NCBI RefSeq assembly: GCF_001678905.1
Contig: NZ_CP012117.1
Span: 1,488,001-1,552,000 of the forward strand
Source of the DNA: Dermabacter vaginalis
GTDB lineage: Bacteria; Actinomycetota; Actinomycetes; Actinomycetales; Dermabacteraceae
DNA: 64,000 nt
Reading direction: 5' to 3'
A program made the translations under genes and the position numbers. How positions within the stretch are numbered: the stretch's first letter is position 1; the number at the start of each line of letters is the position of its first letter. The notes under the pieces were generated by a model. That model made no database searches, was not told the origin of the DNA, and was given only the letters and a program-made list of their open reading frames with translations. This document shows positions 29,592 to 39,405 of the stretch, one piece after another.

Positions 29592-29778
29592 CTGCTCTTA
29601 CTCCAGAGTTGTCGGCTCACGCTCGGCGTTCACCACGGGCAGGGGACGATCTGTTCGACGCGGCCGCGTTGCCGTGCAGGCGCCTTCAGCACACATGCAG
29701 ACTTCGCCGCTAATCGTTCAGCATTCCGTATCAATATAACAGAGGAGGAGGCGGACTTTTGACTCAGGTCGGTGCCTC

Positions 29779-30198
29779 TTACACCTCAATTTTCGGGCGC
29801 GTACGCGCAAGGAGCACTCCTTCGACCGCGGTTGGGGCAACCGCGCCAAAGAGAAGCGCGATTCCTACCCACGGCATAGAGAGCCATGTTGCTTCCCTGA
29901 GCAGAATGAGACACACAATCAGCACGAGCATCTTGCCGCCCCACGTGCATGCGACAGTGCCGAGCATGATGACGGGGCTCTGGGCAATCCCCCAGTACGC
30001 GACGATGAGTGCGGGCAAGGTGATCACGAGCGAGAGCAAAGCGCCAACGATCGCGCCGTTTCGGGCAAGCGGGTCAAAACCCACCCAAGCGACAAGCACG
30101 ACGACGGCAGCGATCACTGCGCCCACGGCCACCGCAGAAACGATCGCTTTTTGCACCAGAGCGTTATTGTGCGCGCGGTTCTTTTCTGCGGTGCTCAT
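29779..30198 (-). CDS. atpI: AtpI-like membrane protein of the ATP synthase operon
   Basis: 139 aa with four hydrophobic segments (about 18-40, 48-70, 78-100, 105-128). Weak similarity to AtpI is supported mainly by position, directly before atpB. AtpI helps assemble the c-ring in some bacteria. It overlaps the wecA-like gene by 4 nt, so the cell-wall glycosyltransferase and the ATP synthase operon are coupled. Confidence 0.75.
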   Translation of the reverse strand: MSTAEKNRAHNNALVQKAIVSAVAVGAVIAAVVVLVAWVGFDPLARNGAIVGALLSLVITLPALIVAYWGIAQSPVIMLGTVACTWGGKMLVLIVCLILLREATWLSMPWVGIALLFGAVAPTAVEGVLLARTRPKIEV

Positions 30199-31319
30199 GA
30201 GGTTTTCTCCACGTCCTGGTCTTTTCGAGCGCGAGCGAGCGCCCGCAGGGGGTCAAGGGTCACGACTATAGCGATGACGAGTGAGCCAATCCAAATGATC
30301 ATTGCGGTCTTGACCTCGAAAAATACGGGCGCAAGGAGGCACAGGCACACGAGCGCGGTCCACGTGTACATGATCAGCACGGCGCCGAGTTTCGAGTGGC
30401 CAAGGTTGAGCAGGCGATGGTGCAGGTGTCGACGGTCGGCATGAAACGGCGATTTTCCACTTCCCACACGCCTGATCACCGCGAGCACCATATCGAGGGC
30501 TGGAAGGATCATCACGCCCACGGGCATGAGGATCGGGAGAAGCTGGCCGAAGGCATCGGAGGGGGCGAGGCGAGCCGGATCGACCTGGCCCGTGACGGCG
30601 ATGGTTGCCGAGACCAACAAGAGACCGAGAAAGAGTGCTCCCGAATCCCCCATGAAGATGCGCGCTTTGGAAAAGTTGTGCGGGAGGAATCCGAGGCACG
30701 CACCAATCATGACCGCGGTGATGAGCGCGGCCATCGAGGAGTAGTCGGTCGAGGAGACGTCGCGCGTGAGCAGGTAGGCGTAGATAAAGAAGGCTCCTCC
30801 CCCGATCGCCATGACCCCGGAGGCGAGTCCGTCGAGTCCGTCGATAAAGTTCACGGCGTTCATCGCCGCCACAATCACGATGACGGTCAAAATGAGCGAG
30901 GACCGAGCGGAAATGAGCGTGAGCCCCCCGATCGGGAGGGTAGTCAACTGCACTCCCTGCGACGCGACGAACAGCGCGATGAGCACCTGGCCGGCAAGTT
31001 TCGTGAGCCAGTCGAGGTCAAATTTGTCGTCGAGACCGCCGAGCAAGCAAATAAGCCCGCCGGCAATGAGGATCGACCAGACTTTAAAGGAACCGCGAAA
31101 AATGGGGTCGAGGAAAGGAACGTTCGAGGCAAGCACCATCGCGACCGCGACACCCGCGAACATCGCCACCCCACCGAGTCGAGGGGTGACATCCTGATGC
31201 ACATCGCGGTCGCGCACGGCGGTCATCGCGCCGATGCGCCTCGCAACGACGCGCGCCGCGGGCGTCACGAGATAGGTGACGGCCGCGGCGATCAGGAGAA
31301 GAAAGAGGTAAACCCTCAA
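30195..31319 (-). CDS. MraY/WecA-family undecaprenyl-phosphate sugar-phosphate transferase
   Basis: 374 aa, about ten or eleven membrane helices. Family motifs are DRDVHQDVTPRLGGVA, NFIDGLDGLASG, FMGDSGALFLG and RRHLHHRLLNLGHS. WecA/Rfe-type enzymes move GlcNAc-1-P (or a similar sugar phosphate) onto undecaprenyl phosphate to start wall polysaccharide or teichoic acid linkage units. TTG start at 31319 overlaps the tsaC stop by TTGA. Its location between tsaC and atpI is the usual actinobacterial one. Confidence 0.9.
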   Translation of the reverse strand: MRVYLFLLLIAAAVTYLVTPAARVVARRIGAMTAVRDRDVHQDVTPRLGGVAMFAGVAVAMVLASNVPFLDPIFRGSFKVWSILIAGGLICLLGGLDDKFDLDWLTKLAGQVLIALFVASQGVQLTTLPIGGLTLISARSSLILTVIVIVAAMNAVNFIDGLDGLASGVMAIGGGAFFIYAYLLTRDVSSTDYSSMAALITAVMIGACLGFLPHNFSKARIFMGDSGALFLGLLLVSATIAVTGQVDPARLAPSDAFGQLLPILMPVGVMILPALDMVLAVIRRVGSGKSPFHADRRHLHHRLLNLGHSKLGAVLIMYTWTALVCLCLLAPVFFEVKTAMIIWIGSLVIAIVVTLDPLRALARARKDQDVEKTS

Positions 31320-32095
31320 GCGTCGGCCTTATCCTCGCCGGCAGTGGATTTATCTTCGGGCGCCTTCGCGCCGTCGGCTTCTTGAACCTCTCCGGGCTCT
31401 ACAGATTCTTCGACGTGGTCGACCTCTTCGGGATCGTGCGGCTTTTCGGGCGTGAAGATTTCCCCGAACTTTTCCACGATCTCTTCTTCGCTCAACGCAC
31501 CACGGCGCAGGATCTTCGGGGGGTTCACTGTCGCGTCGATGATCGTCGAGGACTCACCAATGCGCGATTTGCCGCCGTCGAGGTACACCTCGACTGCATC
31601 ACCGAGCTGCACGGCCGCGTCCATGACGCTCTTGGCGGCCTCACCACCGTGCTTATTCGCACTCGACACGGCGAGCGGACCGGTCCTCTTGAGAAGCGCG
31701 ATTGCGGCCTCGTGGTTGGGCATGCGCAGCGCCACCGTGCCCTTGGTTTCGCCAAGGTCCCAGTGCAGGGAGGGCTGGGCCTGGACGATCACGGTGAGCG
31801 GGCCGGGCCAGTATTCCTCCACGAGATCCTCGATAATCGGAGGAATATCGAAGCCGAGGGCGTGCATAACGTTCGGGTCACCGATCAGCACGGGAGGCGG
31901 GAACTGGCGGCCACGGCCCTTGGCATCGAGGAGCGCTTGAACGGCGTCCTTGTTAAAGGCATCGGCACCGATCCCGTACACGGTGTCGGTGGGCAACACG
32001 AGGAGTTTGCCGTCCTTGACGGCGGTGGCTGCCGCCTCGAGGGCGGCCTCGCGCGTGGATTCGTCGGTGTAGTCGTAAACGCTCACGTGCCTCAT
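31316..32095 (-). CDS. tsaC: L-threonylcarbamoyladenylate synthase (TsaC/Sua5 family)
   Basis: I use the ATG at 32095, which overlaps the prmC stop by ATGA; the open frame upstream lies inside prmC. The 259-aa protein has the YrdC fold (LLVLPTDTVYGIGADAFN, VALRMPNHEAAIALL, SSANKHGGEAAKS). It makes threonylcarbamoyl-AMP for tRNA t6A37; the partner TsaD is at 42605. The last 50 residues are an acidic, probably disordered tail not needed for the fold. Confidence 0.93.
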   Translation of the reverse strand: MRHVSVYDYTDESTREAALEAAATAVKDGKLLVLPTDTVYGIGADAFNKDAVQALLDAKGRGRQFPPPVLIGDPNVMHALGFDIPPIIEDLVEEYWPGPLTVIVQAQPSLHWDLGETKGTVALRMPNHEAAIALLKRTGPLAVSSANKHGGEAAKSVMDAAVQLGDAVEVYLDGGKSRIGESSTIIDATVNPPKILRRGALSEEEIVEKFGEIFTPEKPHDPEEVDHVEESVEPGEVQEADGAKAPEDKSTAGEDKADA

Positions 32096-33024
32096 TCTCT
32101 CACTTGTGGTGCGCGGTGCGCCACGAGGAAGCGGTCGCGTCCCGTGAGATCGCACGCGGTGCGGATCATCTCGAATTTTCCTGCGGCCCCGGCGAGCGCT
32201 CGAGTCGCGTCCCCCTGACTTTCATCGTGCTCCATCACGAGGAGCCCACCTGGACGCAAGAGGCGTGCGGCGAGCTCAATCACGGCGCCGGGAACGTCGA
32301 GCCCGCTCTCCCCTCCCCCAAAGAGCGCCTCGTGCGGGTCATAGTCGCGCACCTCGGGGTCGGAAGGGATTTCGCGTGCCGGGATGTAGGGAGGGTTTGC
32401 AAGGACGAGGTCGAGCGGCCGCTCGGGAATGTACGCTCGCACAAAGTCGTCGAGTTCTTTTTTCTCCGTGGGCAATTCGGCGCAAAAAACGTCGGAGCGG
32501 CCTGGCCCGGCAGCTTCGCAGTTGCGCTGCGCAAGTTCCACGGCGCGCGGGTTCACGTCAAACGCGCTCACGCGGGCGGCGGGGAATTCGTCGAGGAGCG
32601 CGGCGGCGAGGGTTCCGCTTCCGGTGCAGGCGTCAAGGGCGCGCAGGGGGTCCGACGCTTGCTGGCCTTCGTCGTGCACCCACGTGTGGGCGATGTCGAG
32701 CGCGAGCTCGGTCTCGGGCCGCGGCAGAAACACGCCGCGGGCGGTTTCGAGGGTGAGACGGCGAAAGGGGGCTTCGCCGAGAATGAGCTGTAGGGGCTCG
32801 CGTTTTTCGCGGCGTGTGAGCACCGCGTCGACGTCAGCTTCGAAGGTTTCGGGGAGCTCGTCGAGGAGCACGAGGGACGTGCCCGCACGCGCGGCGTGGG
32901 TGACAATGAGCCGTGCCTCAGCCTCGGCGGAGTCAATGCCTGCCGCGTGCAGTCTCGAGCGTGCATTGCGCCGCGCGAGCGCGACGCGCTGCGACACGCT
33001 GAGCCTCCCGCGAGTCATGTGCAC
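32092..33024 (-). CDS. prmC: Peptide chain release factor N5-glutamine methyltransferase PrmC
   Basis: 310 aa SAM-dependent methyltransferase. SAM-binding motif I is LDACTGSGTLAAAL and the catalytic NPPY motif is VLANPPYIPARE. It methylates the GGQ glutamine of release factors. It sits immediately after prfA, its substrate's gene, as in most bacteria. GTG at 33024 or ATG at 33018 could be the start. Confidence 0.95.
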   Translation of the reverse strand: MHMTRGRLSVSQRVALARRNARSRLHAAGIDSAEAEARLIVTHAARAGTSLVLLDELPETFEADVDAVLTRREKREPLQLILGEAPFRRLTLETARGVFLPRPETELALDIAHTWVHDEGQQASDPLRALDACTGSGTLAAALLDEFPAARVSAFDVNPRAVELAQRNCEAAGPGRSDVFCAELPTEKKELDDFVRAYIPERPLDLVLANPPYIPAREIPSDPEVRDYDPHEALFGGGESGLDVPGAVIELAARLLRPGGLLVMEHDESQGDATRALAGAAGKFEMIRTACDLTGRDRFLVAHRAPQVRE

Positions 33025-34122
33025 CTACTCGTTCGAGCCTGCGGCGGCGAGCATCGCTTCACGATCAGCATCCATGAGGGATTTCACGACCGGCTCAAGA
33101 TCGCCGTTGAGAACCTGGTCGAGGTTGTTCGCCTTGTACCCGGTGCGGTGGTCGGCGATGCGGTTCTCGGGGAAGTTGTAGGTGCGGATGCGCTCGGAGC
33201 GATCCACGGTGCGCACCTGGGAGCGACGGGTCGCGGAGGCTTCCGCTTCCTGCTCGGCGTGCACGGCGTCGAGCAGGCGCGAGCGGAGGATTCGCATGGC
33301 TTGCTCCTTGTTCTGGAGCTGACTCTTTTCGTTTTGGCAGCTCACGACGAGCCCCGTGGGAAGGTGCGTGATGCGCACGGCCGAGTCGGTCGTGTTCACG
33401 CTCTGCCCGCCTGGGCCAGACGAACGGTAGACATCGATGCGCAGGTTGTTCGGGTGGAGCTGTTCCGCGAGAAACTCGTCTTCATCTGCCTCGTCGGCCT
33501 CGGGCACAACGAGAACACCGACGGCCGAGGTGTGGATGCGGCCCTGAGATTCGGTCACGGGCACGCGCTGCACGCGGTGCACACCGCCCTCGTATTTGAG
33601 GTGCGCCCACACGCCTTCAGCGGGACCCACATTGCCGCGCGTGCGGATCGACATCGAGAGATCTTTGTAGCCGCCGAGGTCATTCTCGGTCTCGGTAATG
33701 ATCTCGGTGCTCCAGCCATTCCTTGTGGCGTATGCCTCGTACATGCGCACGAGATCTGCGGCGAACAGGGCTGACTCGTCGCCGCCCGCACCGGCCTTGA
33801 CTTCGAGGATCACGTCGCGCGCGTCGTTGGGGTCGCGCGGCGCGAGCAGGTCCTCAAGCGTAGCCGTGAGTTCTTCGCGCTTGGCTTCAAGCGCCTTCGC
33901 TTCCTCCGCCATCGACGAATCCTCTTCGGCAAACTCGCGCGCCGTTTCGAGGTCCTCGCCCGTCGCAAGCCACTCGCGGTACGCCCTCACCACGGGACCG
34001 AGCTCGGCGTACCGGCGCCCCACGCGCTTGGCCTTGTTGTGGTCGTTGTGAAGCGCGGGATCGGCCATTTGCTGCTCGAGGGCCGAGAATTCATCAACGA
34101 GCGAGGACACATTCTCAAACAT
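33025..34122 (-). CDS. prfA: Peptide chain release factor 1
   Basis: I choose the ATG at 34122 ([12 protein letters not shown]), which gives the normal RF1 length of 365 aa. The codon-recognition tripeptide is PVT in [18 protein letters not shown], the RF1 form reading UAA/UAG. The catalytic motif is [11 protein letters not shown]. An unusual set of palindromes lies just upstream at 34160-34220. Confidence 0.96.
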   Translation of the reverse strand: MFENVSSLVDEFSALEQQMADPALHNDHNKAKRVGRRYAELGPVVRAYREWLATGEDLETAREFAEEDSSMAEEAKALEAKREELTATLEDLLAPRDPNDARDVILEVKAGAGGDESALFAADLVRMYEAYATRNGWSTEIITETENDLGGYKDLSMSIRTRGNVGPAEGVWAHLKYEGGVHRVQRVPVTESQGRIHTSAVGVLVVPEADEADEDEFLAEQLHPNNLRIDVYRSSGPGGQSVNTTDSAVRITHLPTGLVVSCQNEKSQLQNKEQAMRILRSRLLDAVHAEQEAEASATRRSQVRTVDRSERIRTYNFPENRIADHRTGYKANNLDQVLNGDLEPVVKSLMDADREAMLAAAGSNE

Positions 34123-34159
34123 GAGGGTCTTTCTTGACGTGGTGTAGCGGGCGTGGAGG

Positions 34160-34220
34160 TTTCGCGTACGCGAAAGCGGCGCCGACATCCCACATGGAGG
34201 CGGGGTGCCAGCGCCGCTTT
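34160..34220 (-). promoter_or_regulatory. Overlapping palindromes in the rpmE-prfA spacer
   Basis: A perfect 16-bp palindrome TTTCGCGTACGCGAAA (34160-34175) overlaps by three bases one arm of a perfect 10-bp inverted repeat, AAAGCGGCGC (34173-34182) with GCGCCGCTTT (34211-34220). In the minus-strand transcript the long hairpin forms first after rpmE and the short one would compete for its last bases. There is no good T run, so this may be a processing site, a weak terminator or an attenuator. Observed directly; function is inference. Confidence 0.5.
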
Positions 34221-34226
34221 GAAAAG

Positions 34227-34439
34227 CTACTTCTTGCGCTTGCCGTAGCGTGCTTCGAAGCGGGCCACGCGGCCACCGGTGTCAAGAATCTTCTGCTTAC
34301 CGGTGTAGAACGGGTGGCAGGCCGAGCACACCTCGGAGTTGATCTTTCCGTCGGCTTTCGTGCTGCGGGTCACGAACGTGTTGCCACAGGTGCAGGTCAC
34401 CGTGGTCTCCACGTATTCGGGGTGGATCCCCTTCTTCAT
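34227..34439 (-). CDS. rpmE: 50S ribosomal protein bL31
   Basis: ATG at 34439 with AAGGAGA upstream gives 70 aa ([20 protein letters not shown]). It is the zinc-binding (C+) form: CTCG and CSACHPF supply the cysteines. The usual [23 protein letters not shown] end is present. It lies between rho and prfA, the common bacterial order. Confidence 0.97.
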   Translation of the reverse strand: MKKGIHPEYVETTVTCTCGNTFVTRSTKADGKINSEVCSACHPFYTGKQKILDTGGRVARFEARYGKRKK

Positions 34440-34545
34440 GTGATGTCTCCTTTTCAATCATGGCCGCTGGGTCGGCTCCGCGACGCGGGCCGTGAACCAG
34501 AACCGCCGTCCAGTTTCCCATGAAAGGAAGCCGGAGCTCCAGTTG

Positions 34546-34573
34546 GCGGCCTGTAACTCTGCTTACAGGCCGC
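34546..34573. terminator. Hairpin between rho and rpmE (possible terminator without T run)
   Basis: A perfect 11-bp inverted repeat, GCGGCCTGTAA (34546-34556) with TTACAGGCCGC (34563-34573), has a six-base loop. On the minus strand it follows the rho stop by 22 nt but is not followed by a T tract, so termination would be weak, or the stem may protect the rho transcript 3' end. Confidence 0.5.
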
Positions 34574-34595
34574 TTCCCATGAGCGTCGCCCGGAC

Positions 34596-36488
34596 TTATT
34601 CGCCCTGGCGAGGAACTTTCGGGGTGGATTTCGACACGGCGAGCAGGAACTCCCCGTTGTTCTGCGACTTCTTGAGGCGTTCGAGGAGAAGCTCGATCGC
34701 TTGCTGCTGCTCGAGCTGGCTGAGCACACGGCGCAGCTTCCACATGATCGCGAGCTCTTCGTTGCCCATGAGCTCTTCTTCGCGGCGCGTGCCTGACGCA
34801 TTGACGTCGACGGCGGGGAAAATGCGGCGCTCGGCGAGCTTGCGGTCAAGCTTGAGCTCCCAGTTGCCGGTGCCCTTGAACTCTTCGAAGATCACTTCGT
34901 CCATCTTCGAGCCGGTATCCACGAGCGCGGTCGCGAGGATCGTGAGCGAGCCGCCATTTTCCACATTGCGGGCTGCACCGAAGAAACGCTTTGGCGGGTA
35001 AAGCGCCGAGGAGTCGACACCGCCCGAGAGGATGCGGCCCGAGGCTGGCGCCGCGAGGTTGTAGGCGCGGCCGAGGCGCGTGATCGAGTCGAGGAGCACA
35101 ACCACGTCGCGGCCCATTTCCACGAGACGCTTCGCGCGCTCGATCGCGAGCTCGGCGACGGTCGTGTGGTCGTCAGCGGGGCGGTCGAAGGTCGAGGCGA
35201 TGACCTCACCCTTGACGGTGCGCTGCATGTCGGTGACTTCCTCGGGGCGCTCGTCGACGAGCACAACCATGAGGTGAACCTCGGGGTTGTTCTGCGTGAT
35301 CGCCTCGGCAACCTGCTGCAGGATGATGGTTTTACCGGCTTTCGGCGGTGCCACGATCAGGCCGCGCTGCCCCTTACCCACGGGGGCAACGAGGTCGATG
35401 ATGCGAGGCGTGAAGTTCGTGGCCTTGTTCTCGAGGCGAAGCCGCGTATCGGGGTACAGCGGCGTGAGCTTGTTGAATTCGACGCGAGCTTTCGCCTTCT
35501 CGGGGGTCATGCCGTTGACAGTGTCGACGCTCACGAGTGCCGCGAACTTCGAGTGGGCCTTGTTGCCTCGCCCGCGCCCACGGCCGCCACCACCGTGGTG
35601 GAAGTCCTGCTGGCGCTGCTGCTCTTCGCCGTCCTTGGGGGCCTTGACCTGGCCCACGATTGCGTCGCCTTTACGCAGGCCATACTTACGCACCTGGTTC
35701 ATCGACACGTAAATATCGCTCGGGCCGGGGAGGTAGCCGGTGGTGCGCACGAAGGCGTAGTTATCGCGAATGTCGAGAATGCCCGCAACCTTGACGAGCA
35801 CGTCGTCTTCGCGCACCTGCGGCTCGCCGTTGTCGTCGTGATCGCGGCGGTTACGATTGCGGTTGCGCTCACGACCGCGCGAGCGGCGACCGCGACGGTC
35901 GTTGTTGTTGTCGTCTCCATCGCCGCGGTTGTTGCGGCGGTCGCGGCGGCCTTCGCCTTCGCGATTCTTTTGATCGGAGTCGTTGCCGCCCTGCCCGCGG
36001 TCGCTGCGGCGATCGCGACGGTCCTCGCGCGCGTCCTTGCGGCGCTCGCGCGCGGTCTCGGAGTCAGGGAGTTTGATGTCTTCGACGCGGCGGGGGCTGT
36101 CCCCCCGGCGGCGAGCGTGGCGGTCGCCGCGCTCGTCGTCGTTGTCGCGGGCTTCAGCAGCGCGGTTGTCCTGAGCGGTGCCCTGGTCGTCGCTCGACTT
36201 TTCGCTCTGGTCTTTGCGGGGGCGCGCGGGCTTCTCTGCCTGCTCAGCGCTCGCAGCGCTCTTTGTGTTCGCCTGGGCAGGTTCGGCCGTGCCCGCGGTT
36301 TCAGCGGCGCTCGCCTTGGGAGCGCGCGCGGCGGGGGCCGACGGCACCTTGCCCGTGCTGATGGCTTCAATCAGCTCGCCTTTGCGGAGCTTACGCACGC
36401 CGCGGATGCCCATGGAAGTCGCGATGGCCTGAAGCTCCGGGAGCCTCTTTGCGGAGAGCTCGGCGGCGTCGGTGTAGTTGTCGTTCAC
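34596..36488 (-). CDS. rho: Transcription termination factor Rho with large charged insertion
   Basis: GTG at 36488, with AAAGGA upstream, gives 630 aa; the open frame further upstream is not Rho-like. The N-terminal helical domain (about 1-48) is followed by an insertion of about 170 residues (50-225), Ala/Lys/Glu-rich then Arg/Asp/Asn/Gly-rich and probably disordered. The RNA-binding cold-shock domain comes next (about 228-290), then the RecA-like motor with P-loop [12 protein letters not shown] and [14 protein letters not shown]. The insertion is typical of high-GC Actinobacteria, where it adds RNA binding. Confidence 0.96.
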   Translation of the reverse strand: MNDNYTDAAELSAKRLPELQAIATSMGIRGVRKLRKGELIEAISTGKVPSAPAARAPKASAAETAGTAEPAQANTKSAASAEQAEKPARPRKDQSEKSSDDQGTAQDNRAAEARDNDDERGDRHARRRGDSPRRVEDIKLPDSETARERRKDAREDRRDRRSDRGQGGNDSDQKNREGEGRRDRRNNRGDGDDNNNDRRGRRSRGRERNRNRNRRDHDDNGEPQVREDDVLVKVAGILDIRDNYAFVRTTGYLPGPSDIYVSMNQVRKYGLRKGDAIVGQVKAPKDGEEQQRQQDFHHGGGGRGRGRGNKAHSKFAALVSVDTVNGMTPEKAKARVEFNKLTPLYPDTRLRLENKATNFTPRIIDLVAPVGKGQRGLIVAPPKAGKTIILQQVAEAITQNNPEVHLMVVLVDERPEEVTDMQRTVKGEVIASTFDRPADDHTTVAELAIERAKRLVEMGRDVVVLLDSITRLGRAYNLAAPASGRILSGGVDSSALYPPKRFFGAARNVENGGSLTILATALVDTGSKMDEVIFEEFKGTGNWELKLDRKLAERRIFPAVDVNASGTRREEELMGNEELAIMWKLRRVLSQLEQQQAIELLLERLKKSQNNGEFLLAVSKSTPKVPRQGE

Positions 36489-36740
36489 CCGGGGTCCTTT
36501 CTGAGGTGTGTGTCCCGTGGTTGTTCCCAGTTTCGTGAGGTGACGGTGCTCTTTTCGGGGAAAAACGCGCGCTCGGGCGCTTGGCGAGAGGCTCGTGATG
36601 CTTTCACGCCGAAGGAGGGGCACCAGTCGGTGTCAGGAATGCTCGGCCGCCATGAGAATGACTCGTATGCGATCGCCTACCGCCGAGGGAAGGATTGTGG
36701 CTTTACGCGGTGGCGGTTCGCCAGCCTTCAACGAGGGCGG

Positions 36741-36758
36741 GGCCACGTTCGCGTGGCC
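36741..36758. other. Small UUCG-type hairpin in the thrB-rho spacer
   Basis: GGCCACG-TTCG-CGTGGCC (36741-36758) is a perfect 7-bp stem. It lies nine bases beyond the end of thrB (36767) on the minus strand, where the loop reads CGAA. It has no T run. The rest of the 278-nt spacer 36489-36766 shows no gene. Confidence 0.35.
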
Positions 36759-36766
36759 GAGCACCC

Positions 36767-37696
36767 TCACGATAACACAGTGCGAATGCCCTCTTGTGCA
36801 AGGGGCACGCGGGCGAGGCGCCAGTCGTCCGGGTCCTCAACCACTTCACTCACGATACGCGCGATGTCGGCTGGAGCATCGGCGGGAATAAGTACCGTCG
36901 GGCCCGCCCCCGAGATCACGGCGGGCACGCCCTGCGAGCGCAGCACGTGCACGAGGCTCACACTCTGGGGCATCTGCCCGCTCCGGGCATCCTGGTGAAG
37001 GCGATCGGCGGTGGCAGCAAAGAGACGTGAGGGATCCTCCGCGAGGGCATGGATGAGCAGCGCGGCGCGGGCGATGTTATGGGTCGCGTCGCTTCGGCGC
37101 ACCTCAGGGCTCAACATCGCGCGCGCCGTGGTTGTCGAAGAGGTGCGGTTTGGGGCAATGATGAGCGGGCGTAGAACGGGGCGGCCGTCGTCGGCGTTCG
37201 CGACGCGCAAGCGCACGGCACGAACTTCTTCTCCCTCGGTGTAGGCGAGGCATGCACCTCCGTAGATGGCAGTGGCAACGCTATCGGGATGCCCCTCGAT
37301 CGAGGCGGCGATCTCGAGCATCGCCTGATCGTCGATTGCGCTTGGGTCCTGGAGAATTCCTCGCGCAAGGGCAATTCCGCCCACGATTGCCGCGGCGCTC
37401 GAGCCCAGCCCCGATTCTTGGGGGATAACGTTCGTGCACGTGAGCCGCACGCCAATTTGGGGCGCGCCCACCCATTCGAGGGTCTCGCGCAGCGTGCGGA
37501 CGATGAGATTCGTGTCGTCGACGGGCAGCTCACCTGCCCCTTCGCCGTTGATCACCACCTCGGTGGCGCCCGTGGTGACCTCGAGCGTGTAGCGGTCGCG
37601 AAGGTCAAGGGCAATGCCGAGGCTGTCGAAGCCCGGCCCAAGGTTGGCGCTCGTCGCGCACGGCTGAACCGTCACGCGTTCTCTCGCGATTCTCAC
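36767..37696 (-). CDS. thrB: Homoserine kinase
   Basis: 309 aa GHMP kinase with ATP-binding motif PQESGLGSSAAAIVGG (about 96-111) and C-terminal glycine motif VISGAGPTV. It phosphorylates homoserine for threonine synthesis. GTG start at 37696 with AGAGAGG upstream. In most Actinobacteria hom and thrC lie directly between lysA and thrB; here there is only a 132-nt spacer, so those genes are elsewhere or missing. Confidence 0.94.
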   Translation of the reverse strand: MRIARERVTVQPCATSANLGPGFDSLGIALDLRDRYTLEVTTGATEVVINGEGAGELPVDDTNLIVRTLRETLEWVGAPQIGVRLTCTNVIPQESGLGSSAAAIVGGIALARGILQDPSAIDDQAMLEIAASIEGHPDSVATAIYGGACLAYTEGEEVRAVRLRVANADDGRPVLRPLIIAPNRTSSTTTARAMLSPEVRRSDATHNIARAALLIHALAEDPSRLFAATADRLHQDARSGQMPQSVSLVHVLRSQGVPAVISGAGPTVLIPADAPADIARIVSEVVEDPDDWRLARVPLAQEGIRTVLS

Positions 37697-37828
37697 ACTT
37701 GCCTCTCTTCATCGCACTGCTGCCGCGGCGCTTCACCGGTGACTCGTACCGGCCTGATGCGGGTAGCGTCGCTTCAAGCGTAGCGAGTTTCCGGGGTGCG
37801 GTGTCCGACGGTTGCCACTTTTCTGCCG

Positions 37829-39241
37829 CTACCCGAGGTCTCGCGCGAGGAGGTCCTCGAGGGTTTCGCGGCGGATCATTTCGGTGACCCTGCCGTCTTT
37901 GACGGAGACGACGGCGGGCTTGAGTGCGCTGTTGTAGTTGGAGGCGAGGGCATAGCAGTAAGCGCCCGTGACGGGCACGGAAACGAGGTCGCCGCGCTTC
38001 ACGTCGCCCGGGAGGTATTCGTCTTTCACCACGATGTCGCCGCTTTCGCAATGTTTGCCAACGATGCGAACGACGCGCGGCTCAACCGCGGAGGTGCGAC
38101 TCGAGAGCAGGCACGAGTAGTCGGCATCGTAGAGGGTTGTACGGATGTTGTCGCTCATGCCACCGTCGATCGACACGTACAGGCGTTTTTGACCCGCGCC
38201 GAGCTCGACGTCCTTGAGCGTGCCCACGGTGTAGAGCGTCTGCGTGGAAGGGCCCGCGATCGCGCGCCCGGGTTCGAAGCCGAGTCGCGGAACCTCAAGG
38301 TCGAGCGCGCGGCAAGAGTTGTCCACGATGGCGGCGAGCTGTTCGGCGAGCTGACCGGCCGTGCGCGGCGTGTTCTGAGTCGTGTACATCACGCCGAAAC
38401 CACCGCCTAGAACAATGTGGGTCAGCGGCCTGCCAATCGCGTCGCGCCCTTCCTTCGCGAGCGCAAGCACGCGCCGTGCCGCGACCTCGAAGCCGTTCGT
38501 GTCAAAGATTTGGGACCCAATGTGGGAGTGGAGCCCGTCGAGCGTGAGGGCCTTTGCGGCCTCGACGCGCCGGATCGCTTCGAGGGCCTCCCCCGTGGCG
38601 ATCGAGATGCCGAACTTCTGATCCTCGTGGGCCGTCGAGATGAACTCGTGCGTGTGCGCCTCCACGCCCGAGGTGACGCGCAGGAGCACGCGTTGACGTA
38701 CGCCCCTCGCCACGGCGATGTCGTTCACGCGGTCGATCTCCTCGAGGGAATCGATCACGATGCGCCCCACCCCCGCTTCGATCGCGAGGGAAAGCTCGGC
38801 ATCGCTCTTGTTATTGCCGTGGAATGTCAGACGGGTGGCGTCGGACCCCGTGCGAAGCGCAATCGCGAGCTCCCCACCCGAGCACACATCGAGGCCGAGC
38901 CCTTCGGAACGCACCCACCGCGCGACCGCGGTCGAAAGAAAGGCCTTGCTCGCATAGCTCATGTCCACGCCGGCAAGCGGCGCGAAGGCGCGCTCGAACG
39001 TGTCACGGAAAAGCCGGGCGCGTTGGCGGAAATCTTCTTCGTCGATCACGAATGTGGGCGTGCCGAACCGTTCCTTGATCTCCCGAACGCTCACGCCGGC
39101 AACCTCGACCTCTCCGCGAGCGTTGCGTGTCGTGTTCGCACTCCAGAGCCCTTCGATGAGGTGGTTGACGTCGCTTGGATAGGGCAGCCACTGGGGAACG
39201 AGATCATTCCCGTGAAGAGCTCCTGCCTCGTGTGCGCGCAT
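37829..39241 (-). CDS. lysA: Diaminopimelate decarboxylase
   Basis: ATG at 39241 with AAGGAGT upstream gives 470 aa. It is a fold-III PLP enzyme: the PLP lysine is in DMSYASKAFLS, GLHSHIGSQIFD and LGGGFGV are present, and the active-site CESGD motif reads GKHCESGDIVV. It makes L-lysine from meso-DAP, the last step of lysine synthesis. It is the most upstream gene of this minus-strand run and is divergent from otsAB. Confidence 0.95.
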   Translation of the reverse strand: MRAHEAGALHGNDLVPQWLPYPSDVNHLIEGLWSANTTRNARGEVEVAGVSVREIKERFGTPTFVIDEEDFRQRARLFRDTFERAFAPLAGVDMSYASKAFLSTAVARWVRSEGLGLDVCSGGELAIALRTGSDATRLTFHGNNKSDAELSLAIEAGVGRIVIDSLEEIDRVNDIAVARGVRQRVLLRVTSGVEAHTHEFISTAHEDQKFGISIATGEALEAIRRVEAAKALTLDGLHSHIGSQIFDTNGFEVAARRVLALAKEGRDAIGRPLTHIVLGGGFGVMYTTQNTPRTAGQLAEQLAAIVDNSCRALDLEVPRLGFEPGRAIAGPSTQTLYTVGTLKDVELGAGQKRLYVSIDGGMSDNIRTTLYDADYSCLLSSRTSAVEPRVVRIVGKHCESGDIVVKDEYLPGDVKRGDLVSVPVTGAYCYALASNYNSALKPAVVSVKDGRVTEMIRRETLEDLLARDLG

Positions 39242-39405
39242 GCCTACTCCTTGCTTGTGGATGGCGTTCGGTGAGCAAAACCCTAGGTCGTGGGCACGTC
39301 GTGGCGTGCACGTGTCCACGTGGAAAGATGCGGAACTTTACGCGAGCACCCATCCACAATTGATAGCGTCGAGGCGTGAAGCACGTGCCTCGGTAAAGGA
39401 GCATC

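Noticed and set aside
35166-36998. 610-aa open frame antisense to rho
   Set aside because: The Val/Ala/Arg-rich product is the reverse reading of the low-complexity Rho insertion; no start signal or domain.
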